38,730 bases of DNA from Clostridiaceae bacterium OM02-2AC (GTDB taxonomy: Bacteria > Bacillota_I > Bacilli_A > Erysipelotrichales > Erysipelotrichaceae). Of the stretch, positions 8,513-17,611 are shown in pieces (positions within the stretch are counted from its first letter, which is position 1; each line of letters starts with the position of its first letter). The stretch is from contig QULU01000026.1 in NCBI GenBank assembly GCA_003481775.1, positions 33,065-71,794 on the forward strand, given 5' to 3'. Below the pieces are notes generated by a model that made no database searches, had not been told where the DNA came from, and worked only from the letters and a program-made list of their open reading frames with translations. A program made the position numbers and the translations under genes.

Positions 8513-9586
8513 ATGATTTTGGATCGGATTACAGAAGCAAGAGAACAAATGAGAAAGCATGGTGTGGATGCCTTGCTGATCAGCAGTCAGTCCAATGTAT
8601 ATTATGTATCCGGGTTTTATGCAGAGGAAGGAGTTGCACAGGTTTTACTTACGCAGACGCACGCTATCCTTATGAGTGATGGCCGCTTTATGAGCGATGC
8701 GGCAGAACAGACAGAGGGCTTTGCTATACAGCGCTGGAAGTGCGATATGTTTACCGATCTGGGAAAGCTGATTGACAGCCTTGCCTTGCATCGGGTGTGG
8801 ATTGACGGGGATGCAGTTTCCTATGCACAGGCTCAGACACTGAAAAAGAATACAAGCGCAGAAATTATCGAGGCTTTCAAGCTGCTTGAAGGTCTGCGTG
8901 CAGTGAAGGATGAAGAGGAATTATCCAAAATACGGGCTGCCTGTCGGATTGCGGACGAAGCATTTCAGGAAATCCTGAAGTTCCTGCGTCCGCAGATAAG
9001 TGAGCAGGAGGTTTGTAATGAACTGGAATATCAGCTGCGTAAACGAGGGGCGACGACCTGTTCGTTTGAAATGATTGTGGCAAGTGGCGCACGTGGGGCA
9101 TTGCCGCATGGGGTCGCAACGAATAAGGTGATACAAGCAGGGGACATGGTGACAATGGACTTTGGTGCTTTGTATGAGCATTACCGCAGTGATATTACAC
9201 GAACGGTGGCTGTTGGCGAGCCGGATGAGCGGCTAAAGGAAATCTACAGCATAGTTAAGGAAGCACAGCAGGTAGGACGTCAAAACCTGAAAGCAGGTGT
9301 GCGCAGCTGCGATCTGGAACAGAAAATCAGAGGGTTTATCGAGCAGAGCGGCTATTCCCTCATCCATGGTCCCGGACACAGCTTTGGTCTGGATATTCAT
9401 GAAGCACCCTTTATCTCACGAACAAATAAGGAAGCGTTTCAAGAGGGAACTGTTATCACACTGGAGCCCGGAATCTATGTACCCGGTCTGGGCGGGATAC
9501 GGATCGAGGATGACTTCCTGATTACAAGGGATGGCTGTGAAGCATTAACACATGCGGATAGAGAGCTTATTGTGCTTCCGTTTTAA
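8513..9586 (+). CDS. pepP: M24B Xaa-Pro-type aminopeptidase
   Basis: 357 residues: an N-terminal creatinase-like domain (1-125) and a pita-bread peptidase domain. All five metal ligands are visible: D216 in MDFG, D227 in SDITRT, H289 in GPGHSFG, E318 in TLEPG and E332 in RIEDD. Such enzymes release the N-terminal residue before proline and often tolerate hydroxyproline. The start is chosen as the ATG at 8513 behind AGGAGGAG, although the spacing is short and TTG 8519 is possible. It lies between the two GH127 loci, which fits a role in finishing off proline- or hydroxyproline-rich peptides; a housekeeping PepQ/PepP role is the alternative. Confidence 0.85.
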   Translation: MILDRITEAREQMRKHGVDALLISSQSNVYYVSGFYAEEGVAQVLLTQTHAILMSDGRFMSDAAEQTEGFAIQRWKCDMFTDLGKLIDSLALHRVWIDGDAVSYAQAQTLKKNTSAEIIEAFKLLEGLRAVKDEEELSKIRAACRIADEAFQEILKFLRPQISEQEVCNELEYQLRKRGATTCSFEMIVASGARGALPHGVATNKVIQAGDMVTMDFGALYEHYRSDITRTVAVGEPDERLKEIYSIVKEAQQVGRQNLKAGVRSCDLEQKIRGFIEQSGYSLIHGPGHSFGLDIHEAPFISRTNKEAFQEGTVITLEPGIYVPGLGGIRIEDDFLITRDGCEALTHADRELIVLPF

Positions 9587-9991
9587 GGAAACCGATGAAG
9601 CATAGCTAGGGAAGGCTGACGGCATCTGAGCAACAGCGGCTTACGCCTGTATTCGTTACAGTGCTGAAGGAGGTTTGGATAGCTGTCACCATGAGTTATG
9701 AACATAACAGGACCAGATGTCATGCAACCATCAGCATGTACAGCTGATGCAGATAGGAAGCGTTACAGCGAATCGTAAAAAGCAGACAGCGATTCAATGC
9801 GCGTTTATGAAGAAAATAGAAACTACAAAAAATCCACCGGAAAGCTGTTGAAAGGCTTTCTGGATTATGGGATAGGATTGATAAGGCTTTATAATTTAAG
9901 AATTTACTATAAAAAGCAGGAATCTTTGTGCAATCTTTATAGGATGCAGCGATGTCATGAGGGTTCCTCTTTTTGTCTATTCTCATGAAAT
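9587..9991. other. Intergenic region, no gene seen
   Basis: About 400 bases. No frame here has a convincing ribosome site plus coding character, and I found no clear terminator after the M24 gene. It may contain decayed sequence. The regulatory box of locus B begins at 9992. Confidence 0.5.
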
Positions 9992-10055
9992 AGTAACAAA
10001 AGTCCACCTAATGTAAGAAAATGATATCGACGTACGATTTTGCTTCTGTTATAGT
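9992..10055 (+). promoter_or_regulatory. Promoter and activator-type box of transporter locus B
   Basis: Carries AGTAACAAAAGT, one base, CACCTA, one base, TGTAA at 9992-10016, the same box as at 3352-3376. A weak -35 TCGACG (10027-10032) and -10 TATAGT (10050-10055) follow with a 17-base spacer. Box-to--35 distance is 35 bases, identical to locus A. Within the box, AGTAACA and AAGTCCAC form a loose direct repeat, as AraC-family sites often do. Confidence 0.65.
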
Positions 10056-10096
10056 GTACATAGCATGATTCACTATTTCATAAGGAGAGCAAGATT

Positions 10097-11575
10097 ATGA
10101 AGAATCCAAACCTGGCTGCCATTTATGATGATCGCAGCTTTGCGGGACATCCGGGGGGACTGGGGATTCTGGCAGCAGGGAACTTTTTCAATTCGTTTGC
10201 ATGGGGCGGTGTTTACGCTATTCTCATCTATTATCTGTATACGCCGTATACGCGGGGCTTGGGATTTACACAGGGACAGGCCGCCAGTATGATTGCCGCC
10301 ATGGGAGCCTGTAATTCTCTTTTCATGATAGCGGGAAGCTGGCTGGCAGATCATGTGCTTGGGCCCTTACGTGCTCTGATGATCGGGAACATTGTTAAGG
10401 GAACCGGGTTTCTTTTGCTTGCATTTCCGCATTTTTCTCTGGAGCAGGGACGTTTCTTTGCATTTCTTGCCTTTGTCCTGATGTCGCTTCCCATTATGGG
10501 CGCCAGCAATGCATCCCTGACTGGTCAGCTCTATCGCAGTGATGATAATGGAAGAAGAGATGCAGCCTTCACCATGCATGCCATGGCGAATAATATGGGA
10601 GGCTTTCTTGCGCCGATTTTGATCGGTACGATCGGATTACAAAATTATCATGCCGGCTTCCTGATCAGTGCTCTTGCTGCCTATGCATACGGTCTTGCCA
10701 TCGCGTTGGGAAGGAAGCGGTTTTTTCCCGGTATTTATCAGGCGTCTGCACGCAGGCAGCCGGTGATTCAAAACCGCAGACGGCTGCTGTATGCACTTGG
10801 TATATGCACGCTTGTTCTCCTGTTTGCAGCGGTGGGCATCGTGCATCACTGGATAAGCTTTGAAGCTCTGCTGCATGGGATCACCGCGGTGTCCTTTGTG
10901 GTCCCCATCGTCTTTCTGCTTCGCATTCGCAATCACGCTGCACTTTCCTTGCAGGAGCGGCAGCGGATGCGTCCCTTCTGCAAGCTGTTCGTAGTACAAG
11001 TGGTAATTGCTCTTTCTGCTGTTTTTATCAATACCGGATTAGCCGTGTTCATTGAAACCAGTATTGATCGCAGACTGTTTGGTATCACCGTGGCTCCGGC
11101 AGCCTTTACATCAATTTCCTCACTGATCGGGATATTGATGGGACCGTTGTTTGTCTGGCTGTGGACAAAAAAGCTGCGTACCGGCGTTCCTACCTCCAGA
11201 AAATTTATTCTCGGCATGCTTTTCATGAGTGCCGCCTATGCGATAGTATCCATACCGATTCTGCTTGGACAAAATGGTCTGTACAGTCCGCTCTGGCTGC
11301 TGGTGTATTTTGTTTTTCTCAACGCAGCCCAGAATTTATGTGAGCCCACCGGTATTTCCATGACCGCAAGGCTTGCTCCGAAAAACTACGAGGCGCAGCT
11401 GCAATCTGCCTGGTCGCAATCCAATACAATCGCCAATGGTATCAGCATTCTCGTTTTTCAGCTGGTTAATGATGCCCGCGGGCAGCTTCTCTTATTTCCA
11501 CTGATGAGTCTGCTGCTGCTTTCTGGCGTACTGCTGTTTCATCGTTGGATAACAGGTATTGATGCGTATATGTAA
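10097..11575 (+). CDS. POT/PTR2-type (MFS) oligopeptide transporter homologue, locus B
   Basis: 492 residues and clearly a paralogue of the protein encoded at 3494-5002: long stretches around FFNSFAWGGVYAILIYYLY and QAASMIAAMGACNSLF are nearly the same. It has the POT loop GSWLADHVLGPLRALMIG and about 12 membrane segments. As in the paralogue, the TM1 ExxER motif is changed to N29-F-F-N32-S33. The start follows AAGGAGAGCAAG. It heads an operon with an AraC regulator and a GH127 enzyme but has no protease gene beside it, so the protease of locus A may serve both. Confidence 0.8.
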   Translation: MKNPNLAAIYDDRSFAGHPGGLGILAAGNFFNSFAWGGVYAILIYYLYTPYTRGLGFTQGQAASMIAAMGACNSLFMIAGSWLADHVLGPLRALMIGNIVKGTGFLLLAFPHFSLEQGRFFAFLAFVLMSLPIMGASNASLTGQLYRSDDNGRRDAAFTMHAMANNMGGFLAPILIGTIGLQNYHAGFLISALAAYAYGLAIALGRKRFFPGIYQASARRQPVIQNRRRLLYALGICTLVLLFAAVGIVHHWISFEALLHGITAVSFVVPIVFLLRIRNHAALSLQERQRMRPFCKLFVVQVVIALSAVFINTGLAVFIETSIDRRLFGITVAPAAFTSISSLIGILMGPLFVWLWTKKLRTGVPTSRKFILGMLFMSAAYAIVSIPILLGQNGLYSPLWLLVYFVFLNAAQNLCEPTGISMTARLAPKNYEAQLQSAWSQSNTIANGISILVFQLVNDARGQLLLFPLMSLLLLSGVLLFHRWITGIDAYM

Positions 11576-11596
11576 ATGATAAGGGAGGCTATGCGT

Positions 11597-12457
11597 ATGT
11601 TTTATGTGAAAACAAATGTCGATCAGCCGGTGCATTTTGAAAGCGTCGGTATCTTTCTTTCCGATGACCGCTGGCGTCACGACCGCCGTATCATCGACAG
11701 CTATGAGATTATCGCCGTATACAGCGGGGTACTGTCCATTAAGGTCAACAGCACCTGTTATGAGGTACATCCCAATGAACTGCTGATTATACCGCCCTTT
11801 GCCTGCCATGAAGGGGTGCGCTACAGTGATAAGGGATTAAAATTTTTCTGGTGTCATTTCTCTGGCATCACCTTTGAAAAAATGAACAGAGATACCGTAG
11901 AAAAGCTAAGCAGTACCGATGCCTTCAAGGAAATGCTGCTCTTGCCGGAGTATACCTCGAAAATCAGTATGAATCGCGTGAATATACTGTTTAACCAGCT
12001 GCTTGATATTTATCAGGAAACAAAGTATGGAAGATATCTGAACTATTTCATGACAAGCATTCTTATGGAAATATCCTATCAGACACATCTTTCCTATTTT
12101 CCTAATGGAAAGACAAATGCCAACAGTACACAGCCGATACGGGACTGGGTGCGCATCCATGCATTTGAAAGCATCAGCGTGGAGTCCATCGCAGAACAAT
12201 TCCGCTACAATAAGAGCTATCTGTCCCGTATGTTTAAGGAAAATGAAGGCATCAGCATCAAAGAGCTGATAACGAAATACCGCATTGAATATGCAAAATC
12301 ACTACTTGTGAATTCCGATAAGGATATCCCTTCCATCGCCTATGAGGTCGGCTATGAGGATCCGAAATATTTCATGCGGGTCTTTAAAAAGGCGGAACAG
12401 GTAACACCGACCATTTATCGTAAAACATTTGCGCAAAAGCATTTCAATAAAAAATAG
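11597..12457 (+). CDS. AraC-family transcriptional activator of the GH127/transporter loci
   Basis: 286 residues. The N-terminal part is a cupin-like sensor (VHPNELLIIPPFACHEG near 58-72, then FFWCHF), and the last 100 residues hold two helix-turn-helix motifs (SIAEQFRYNKSYLSRMFKE and IPSIAYEVGYEDPKYFMRVF) typical of AraC/XylS proteins. In-frame ATGs occur at 11576, 11591 and 11597; only 11597 is well spaced from AAGGGAGG. It lies between the transporter and GH127 genes of locus B. I infer that it senses the imported sugar or glycopeptide and binds the box shared by the promoters at 3352 and 9992. Confidence 0.85.
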   Translation: MFYVKTNVDQPVHFESVGIFLSDDRWRHDRRIIDSYEIIAVYSGVLSIKVNSTCYEVHPNELLIIPPFACHEGVRYSDKGLKFFWCHFSGITFEKMNRDTVEKLSSTDAFKEMLLLPEYTSKISMNRVNILFNQLLDIYQETKYGRYLNYFMTSILMEISYQTHLSYFPNGKTNANSTQPIRDWVRIHAFESISVESIAEQFRYNKSYLSRMFKENEGISIKELITKYRIEYAKSLLVNSDKDIPSIAYEVGYEDPKYFMRVFKKAEQVTPTIYRKTFAQKHFNKK

Positions 12458-12505
12458 GAAGAGAACCGGCAGAGACGTTATGAATGACGGAATTTGGAGA
12501 ACATT

Positions 12506-14764
12506 ATGAAAACAGATCGTGAACGTATTGAGGAAGATATCGAGGCAGTAAATTTGGGGAATCTGAATACTGTCGAATTTGATTTAACGCTGCCTGCATA
12601 TGGTGCTAACGGCAGCCGCATTACCTGGACATCGAGTGATACCCGGTTTTTGAAGCGTAACGGAAAAGTGATTCAGCCAAAAAACGGTACAGGGAAACGA
12701 ATGGTCACATTGACTGGGAAATTCCAGTATCATGATGTCGTGGATGAAAAAGAATACAGTGTCACCATTCTGGAGCAGAGTCAGAAAATAGAGGCTTCCT
12801 ATATTTATCCGATCCATGTCCGGGCACAGCTCAATAAAAGAACCGCCCTGCCATCCTGTGCAATTATGATCACCACGCAGGGGGAAACGCTGTCGCATAC
12901 GGTGAACTGGATGGGAAATGAGGAGGTATGCTATCCTGCATGCGGAACCTATTCGCTCAAGGGTGTCCTTTTGGATAATACTGCAGAGGTGACGGCAGTG
13001 ATTGAGGTTGTGGAGGAGGTTTCAAAGAAGCTTTCCGCACAAAGAAAACAGGTGACACCAATTCAGGGTGATGTCAGACTTCTGGATTCGGATTTTCGGG
13101 ATGCACAGAATCGCCGACTGGCCTATTTGCTGGTGCAGGACGATGATCAGATGCTGTACAATTTCCGTACTGCCTGCGGATTGGACACCAAAGGTGCCCC
13201 TGCAATGAGTGGCTGGGATCATCCCGACAGCAAGCTGCGCGGTCACACCACGGGACATTATCTGTCTGCTCTGGCTGTCTGCTATCAAAGTGTGCCGCAT
13301 CCGCTGATTCTGCACAAGGCACGCTATATGGTACAGGAGCTCGGCTTATGTCAGCAGGCATTTGAAAAGCTGGAGGGCTTTCAGGAGGGCTATCTTGGCG
13401 GCTTTGATGAAACTGCATATGACAGGCTGGAACGGTTTTCCCGCTATCCGGAAATATGGGCGCCCTATTATACAATGCATAAATATTTCGCAGGACTGCT
13501 GGACTGTTATGAGCTGCTGCATATCGAGGAGGCTTTGCTTATTGCGCGGAAGCTGGGAGACTGGGTCTATCGGCGGCTATCCCGCCTGAGCAAGCCGCAG
13601 CTGAAAACGATGTGGGGCATTTATATTGCCGGAGAATATGGCGGTATGAACGAGGTGCTGGCAAGGCTGTACCTGCACACCCGTGACCCTCATCATGTAA
13701 AGGCTGCCCAAATGTTTGATAATGACCGTCTGTTTGTACCAATGCAAAGCAATGTGGATGCTTTGTGCGGACTGCATGTAAATCAGCACATTCCACAGGT
13801 GCTGGGTGCGCTGAAAATATTTGAAGGGAATCATGTACAGGCATATTTTGATATCGCCAAAAACTTCTGGCATATGGTCATAAAGGATCACAGCTATGCA
13901 AACGGCGGTATTGGAGAGGGGGAAATTTTTCACGCTCCCGGAAGCATTGCGGCCATGATTGATGACAACACAGCAGAAACCTGTGCCTCCTATAATATGC
14001 TGAAGCTGAGTGCCGAACTGTTTGCATATGACCCGGACGTTGCCTATATGGATTATTATGAGCGTTGTATGATCAATCATATACTGGCAAGTGAATATCA
14101 GGCGATGGAGGGAGCAAGCACGTATTTCCTTCCCATGGAGCCCGGCTCCTGCAAGAGCGCATTGGATGAAAACAGCTGCTGTCATGGTACCGGAATGGAA
14201 AATCATTTCCGTTATCCAAGAGCGATTTATTTTCATTCGGACGAAATTCTGTATATCAATCTGTTCGTGGCATCAACGATGCACTGGGGGAATTTACAAG
14301 TCACCATGGATCTGGATATGTGCGAGCCTCAGAATATTCACCTACTTATACAAGGGGAGGCTGCTTGTGAAATTCGTATCCGCATACCCTATTGGACAGA
14401 TGAAGTATCCCTGCTGTGTGATGGGACATCGCTCGCATATACAGAGAAGCAGGGGTATATATGTATTCACAAACAGCAGGAAGCAATGCGGATGCAGCTG
14501 CGATTCTCCATCTACAGCCGTCTGGAATTCACACCGGATGATCCTTTGGTTGCGGCAGTGTTTTACGGACCTTATCTGCTGGCAGCACTGCAGGAGGGAC
14601 AGGATTATCTATCGACAACGCTGTCCTGTGATACAGTGCGCCAGCGCCTGCAGCCGATACCGGGGACGCTGCTGTTCTTTGATGAGGTGGATCAGCTGAT
14701 GTATCGTCCTTTGTATCAGCTGCAAAAAGAACAGTATCATACCTATATACATGTAAAGCAGTAG
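12506..14764 (+). CDS. GH127 (DUF1680) beta-L-arabinofuranosidase homologue with N-terminal Ig-like domains, locus B
   Basis: 752 residues, paralogue of the enzyme at 6097-8364 with the same order: atrophied Ig domain (ANGSRITWTSSD), group-4 Ig-like domain, GH127 module. The catalytic zinc-thiolate residues are all kept: E491-x-C493 (TAETCASYNML) and C558-C559 (NSCCHGTG). No signal peptide, so a cytosolic enzyme. ATG 12506 is preferred over TTG 12494 because GGAG lies 7 bases upstream. It follows the AraC gene by 48 bases. The stop codon lies in the left arm of the terminator. The two copies may differ in linkage or arabinose chain length. Confidence 0.85.
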   Translation: MKTDRERIEEDIEAVNLGNLNTVEFDLTLPAYGANGSRITWTSSDTRFLKRNGKVIQPKNGTGKRMVTLTGKFQYHDVVDEKEYSVTILEQSQKIEASYIYPIHVRAQLNKRTALPSCAIMITTQGETLSHTVNWMGNEEVCYPACGTYSLKGVLLDNTAEVTAVIEVVEEVSKKLSAQRKQVTPIQGDVRLLDSDFRDAQNRRLAYLLVQDDDQMLYNFRTACGLDTKGAPAMSGWDHPDSKLRGHTTGHYLSALAVCYQSVPHPLILHKARYMVQELGLCQQAFEKLEGFQEGYLGGFDETAYDRLERFSRYPEIWAPYYTMHKYFAGLLDCYELLHIEEALLIARKLGDWVYRRLSRLSKPQLKTMWGIYIAGEYGGMNEVLARLYLHTRDPHHVKAAQMFDNDRLFVPMQSNVDALCGLHVNQHIPQVLGALKIFEGNHVQAYFDIAKNFWHMVIKDHSYANGGIGEGEIFHAPGSIAAMIDDNTAETCASYNMLKLSAELFAYDPDVAYMDYYERCMINHILASEYQAMEGASTYFLPMEPGSCKSALDENSCCHGTGMENHFRYPRAIYFHSDEILYINLFVASTMHWGNLQVTMDLDMCEPQNIHLLIQGEAACEIRIRIPYWTDEVSLLCDGTSLAYTEKQGYICIHKQQEAMRMQLRFSIYSRLEFTPDDPLVAAVFYGPYLLAALQEGQDYLSTTLSCDTVRQRLQPIPGTLLFFDEVDQLMYRPLYQLQKEQYHTYIHVKQ

Positions 14765-14778
14765 GAATACTGCTTTTT
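14755..14778 (+). terminator. Intrinsic terminator overlapping the GH127-B stop codon
   Basis: AAAGCAGTA (14755-14763) and TACTGCTTT (14768-14776) form a perfect 9-bp stem with a GGAA tetraloop followed by T. The TAG stop codon (14762-14764) is inside the hairpin. Confidence 0.9.
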
Positions 14779-14805
14779 AACAGCTGTTTCAAATGTGTAC
14801 AGTAT

Positions 14806-14835
14806 AAAAAACACCATCCGGCGTTTAGCGGATGG
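14806..14835 (-). terminator. Second hairpin, terminator-like when read on the minus strand
   Basis: CCATCCG (14814-14820) and CGGATGG (14829-14835) form a perfect 7-bp stem with an 8-base loop. A run of A on its left gives a U-run only for minus-strand transcripts, although no minus-strand gene ends here. It may be a leftover or block antisense transcription. Confidence 0.45.
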
Positions 14836-14925
14836 ATATTGCGTTTCTATATGATATTTTAAAAGAAGTGTTGAAATTTCCTTCAGAATTCTATATGATT
14901 GTAATAAAAATTCAGGAGGTGTTTT

Positions 14926-15804
14926 ATGTCGAAAAAATACCAGACAATGAAAAAAGCAATCAGAATGGAGATCAAGGAGCATAGGAAATCGTTTCTTGTA
15001 TACCTCACACTGCGCGCACTTGTAATTCTTGTTATGATCCTTCAGATATTCAACAGGAACTTTGAAAATGTATTTTTATGCCTGTTGACGCTGATTTTGC
15101 TGATTGTACCGAGCTTTTTACAGGTAGAGCTGAAAATCGAGCTGCCGACAGCATTGGAAATCATCATTCTGCTGTTTATCTTTTCCGCAGAGATTTTAGG
15201 TGAAATCCAATCCTTTTATATTCTGATTCCCATGTGGGATACCATCCTTCATACGCTGAACGGCTTTCTTGCGGCAGCAATCGGCTTTTCGCTTGTGGAT
15301 CTGTTGAATAATGATGATCGCTTGCAATTCCGTCTTTCTCCTGTGTTTATGGCACTGGTTGCGTTCTGCTTTTCCATGACGATCGGTGTTATATGGGAAT
15401 TCTTTGAATTTGGCATGGATACCTTTCTGGGGACGGATATGCAGAAGGATACGATTGTACAGAGTATAACAACGGTTATGCTGGATCCTACCAACAGCAA
15501 TATCCCGATTACGATCGATGGCATCCATTCTGTTGTGGTAAATGGAAAAGAGCTTGGTTTCAACGGGTATCTTGATATCGGACTGATCGATACCATGGAG
15601 GATCTGCTTGTCAATTTCATAGGAGCCTCAACATTTTCTATCCTTGGCTATTTTTATGTGAAAAAGCGTGGAAAGGGAGCTTTTACCAGACAATTCCTTC
15701 CTAGAAGGAAAACAAGAGATGCGGATTTTAAACGACTGGCCAGAAAGGAACTGGAGCAGGAGGAGCATGAAAAGCAGAAGGAAGCGGGAAAAGAGGCATC
15801 TTGA
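14926..15804 (+). CDS. YjdF/DUF2238-like integral membrane protein
   Basis: 292 residues with about six hydrophobic segments between residues 25 and 250 and a charged lysine/glutamate-rich C-terminal tail. The stretch MWDTILHTLNGFLAAAIGF and the later GVIWEFFEFGMDTFLGTDMQKDT are characteristic of the DUF2238 (YjdF) family of inner-membrane proteins, whose function is unknown. It has its own ribosome site (CAGGAGGTG) and is enclosed by terminators, so it is probably a single-gene unit. Confidence 0.7.
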   Translation: MSKKYQTMKKAIRMEIKEHRKSFLVYLTLRALVILVMILQIFNRNFENVFLCLLTLILLIVPSFLQVELKIELPTALEIIILLFIFSAEILGEIQSFYILIPMWDTILHTLNGFLAAAIGFSLVDLLNNDDRLQFRLSPVFMALVAFCFSMTIGVIWEFFEFGMDTFLGTDMQKDTIVQSITTVMLDPTNSNIPITIDGIHSVVVNGKELGFNGYLDIGLIDTMEDLLVNFIGASTFSILGYFYVKKRGKGAFTRQFLPRRKTRDADFKRLARKELEQEEHEKQKEAGKEAS

Positions 15805-15812
15805 AATAAGAT

Positions 15813-15843
15813 AAAAAAAGGATTGCGAACCCGCAATCCTTTT
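15813..15843. terminator. Bidirectional intrinsic terminator
   Basis: AAAGGATTGCG (15817-15827) and CGCAATCCTTT (15832-15842) form a perfect 11-bp stem with an AACC loop. A run of A on the left and T on the right makes it work for both the membrane protein gene on the plus strand and the ATPase gene ending on the minus strand. Confidence 0.9.
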
Positions 15844-15873
15844 GGAATAATGAAGTATTAAATACGAATCATT

Positions 15874-17585
15874 TTACATAGTAGAAGTGCTATCCTCTAA
15901 AGCCTCGATAACACAGAACTTCTTATAAAAAGCGATGCCATAACCGATGATATCCTCATATCCCTCCGCCAGCTTACCTTCTATATATTGTTTATCCTTT
16001 ATCTGCATACATGCCTGCTTTGCCGTGTTTTTTAATTCCGCAAGAGAATTCGCTGTTTTTAGTTCTAATATCATCCCCCGATCACTTAAAGAACGAGGCG
16101 CAACCGCTATATCAAATCTTCCCAAACCGGATTCCTGATTCGACATGATGCGATAATTGCATAACAAGCCTATTAGAATGCCATGATAGAATTTCTCATC
16201 ATAGTCAAAATAGCTGATTGAAGTAAAAAGAAGGTCATTTAATATTTTGCTTGCTGATTTTACATCTTTCTTTAATAAGGCAGCTGCGAATTTCTTGGCA
16301 TATGCCTCCGTTTGTTCCTGAAACCATTCTTCAAATATGAGGGTATAAATTCTGCTGATTTCTTTGTTAGGAATCATAAGCTGGTATATACTCTTTTCTT
16401 CGTCTATACATTTTATGACTTTCAAATACCCTGTAAATAGAAGAAAACTGTAAATGTTCTGTATTTTATCCATTTCACGGTAGGTAAGCTCATGTTTTAT
16501 GGCTTTTTCAACCATCTTACCGGATGTCAATCGATCAAAATCCTCCCTCATATGTGAATTTGCTCTTTGAATATACTGATATATAATATCATTTCCACTC
16601 GTATTTGCCCAGAAAGATTCCGGTGTATCGTTTCCCTGCTTAATTTTTTGAACATATTTAAGTACGCTCCATGGATTGTATATCTCATTGTTTCCGAATA
16701 GATACCCATCATACCATTCTTTTATGGTTTGCTCATAAGATTTCAAATCGTAATTTTCAAGGAGTGTTATCGTTTCTTTTGGTGTAAATCCAAAGGACGT
16801 ACTGGATTGATCTTCAGAAATGGAATATACATTAAAATTATTTAAGCCAGTAAAAATCGACTCTTTCGCAATTCTCAGGCATCCTGTCAGAATTCCCTTT
16901 TCCAATGCATCATTTGTTTTTAGGGCAGCACTGAACATACCGTTTAAAAAGTCTACCATTTCATCATAATACCCTTTTAAATATGCGCTTTGTAAAGGGA
17001 CATCATATTCGTCAATCAAAAGGATAACATCTTTATGATAATGTTGCTTCAAGCAACCACAAAGAAACTTTAATGCATTCTGCAGATCAACATCACTTCG
17101 TGTACGCCGATAGTATGTGAAAAGCTGTTCTTTATCGAAAATATTTAATTCCTCACTTTCGAGTAATTCCTGATTCTTTCTGACAATGTCCTGGATTAGG
17201 ATAGCGAACATTGCCTTTTGATTTTCAAATGTGTGTTTTTTCATATCTTTCAGAGTAATAAAAATAACCGGATATTGATTTTGGTATTGTAATGCGTCTG
17301 TATGATTGGCGATATCCATATTGTTAAAAAGATAAGCATTCTCCTTCTGCTTCATTGAGAAAAAATAATATAGCATGCTCATATTCAGTGTTTTACCCGC
17401 TACTAGCGCGCCTCTTGTCGGATACTAAAGGTTTCGACACTATATCGGTGAAAACGGCGTGGTCTGGTATATAATGCGACCTTTTCATTGATGATGTCTG
17501 TAATGAATGATGTTTTGTCTACATAATAACAGTCTTTGTCAATCAGTTCTTTGAAATCTTCTATTCCAATCGGCAAACGTTTCAT
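15874..17585 (-). pseudogene. AAA-ATPase/PDDEXK_9 family protein, broken by 53 bp in Walker A
   Basis: Two frames together make one typical member of this family. The N-terminal piece (17585 leftward, MKRLPIGIEDFKELIDKDCYYVDKT and later YTRPRRF) stops in the inserted sequence. The rest resumes with GKTLNMSMLYYFF and runs to 15874, with the PDDEXK_9-like nuclease part near the C-terminus (GRFDIAVAPRS, GMILELKTA). In intact members RRF is directly followed by GKTLN; here 53 bases (17398-17450) containing in-frame TAG stops and a frameshift separate them. No full protein can be made. The family occurs in many copies in gut anaerobes; its role is unproven. A good ribosome site (AAGGAG) and -10 remain upstream. 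Confidence 0.85.
17398..17450. other. 53-bp insertion interrupting the ATPase P-loop
   Basis: This segment separates the codons for RRF and GKT of the Walker A region. Read on the minus strand it holds a short inverted repeat TGTCG/CGACA around 14 bases and two adjacent TAG stops. It has no target duplication that I can see and no match elsewhere in the window that I noticed. It could be an excision scar, recombination site or small repeat element. Confidence 0.6.
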
Positions 17586-17611
17586 ATGATCAGCTCCTTA
17601 ACTTTATCTTT

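Noticed and set aside
9587..9991. Small RNA or short gene between the M24 gene and locus B
   Set aside because: No promoter plus terminator pair and no frame with a ribosome site could be supported.
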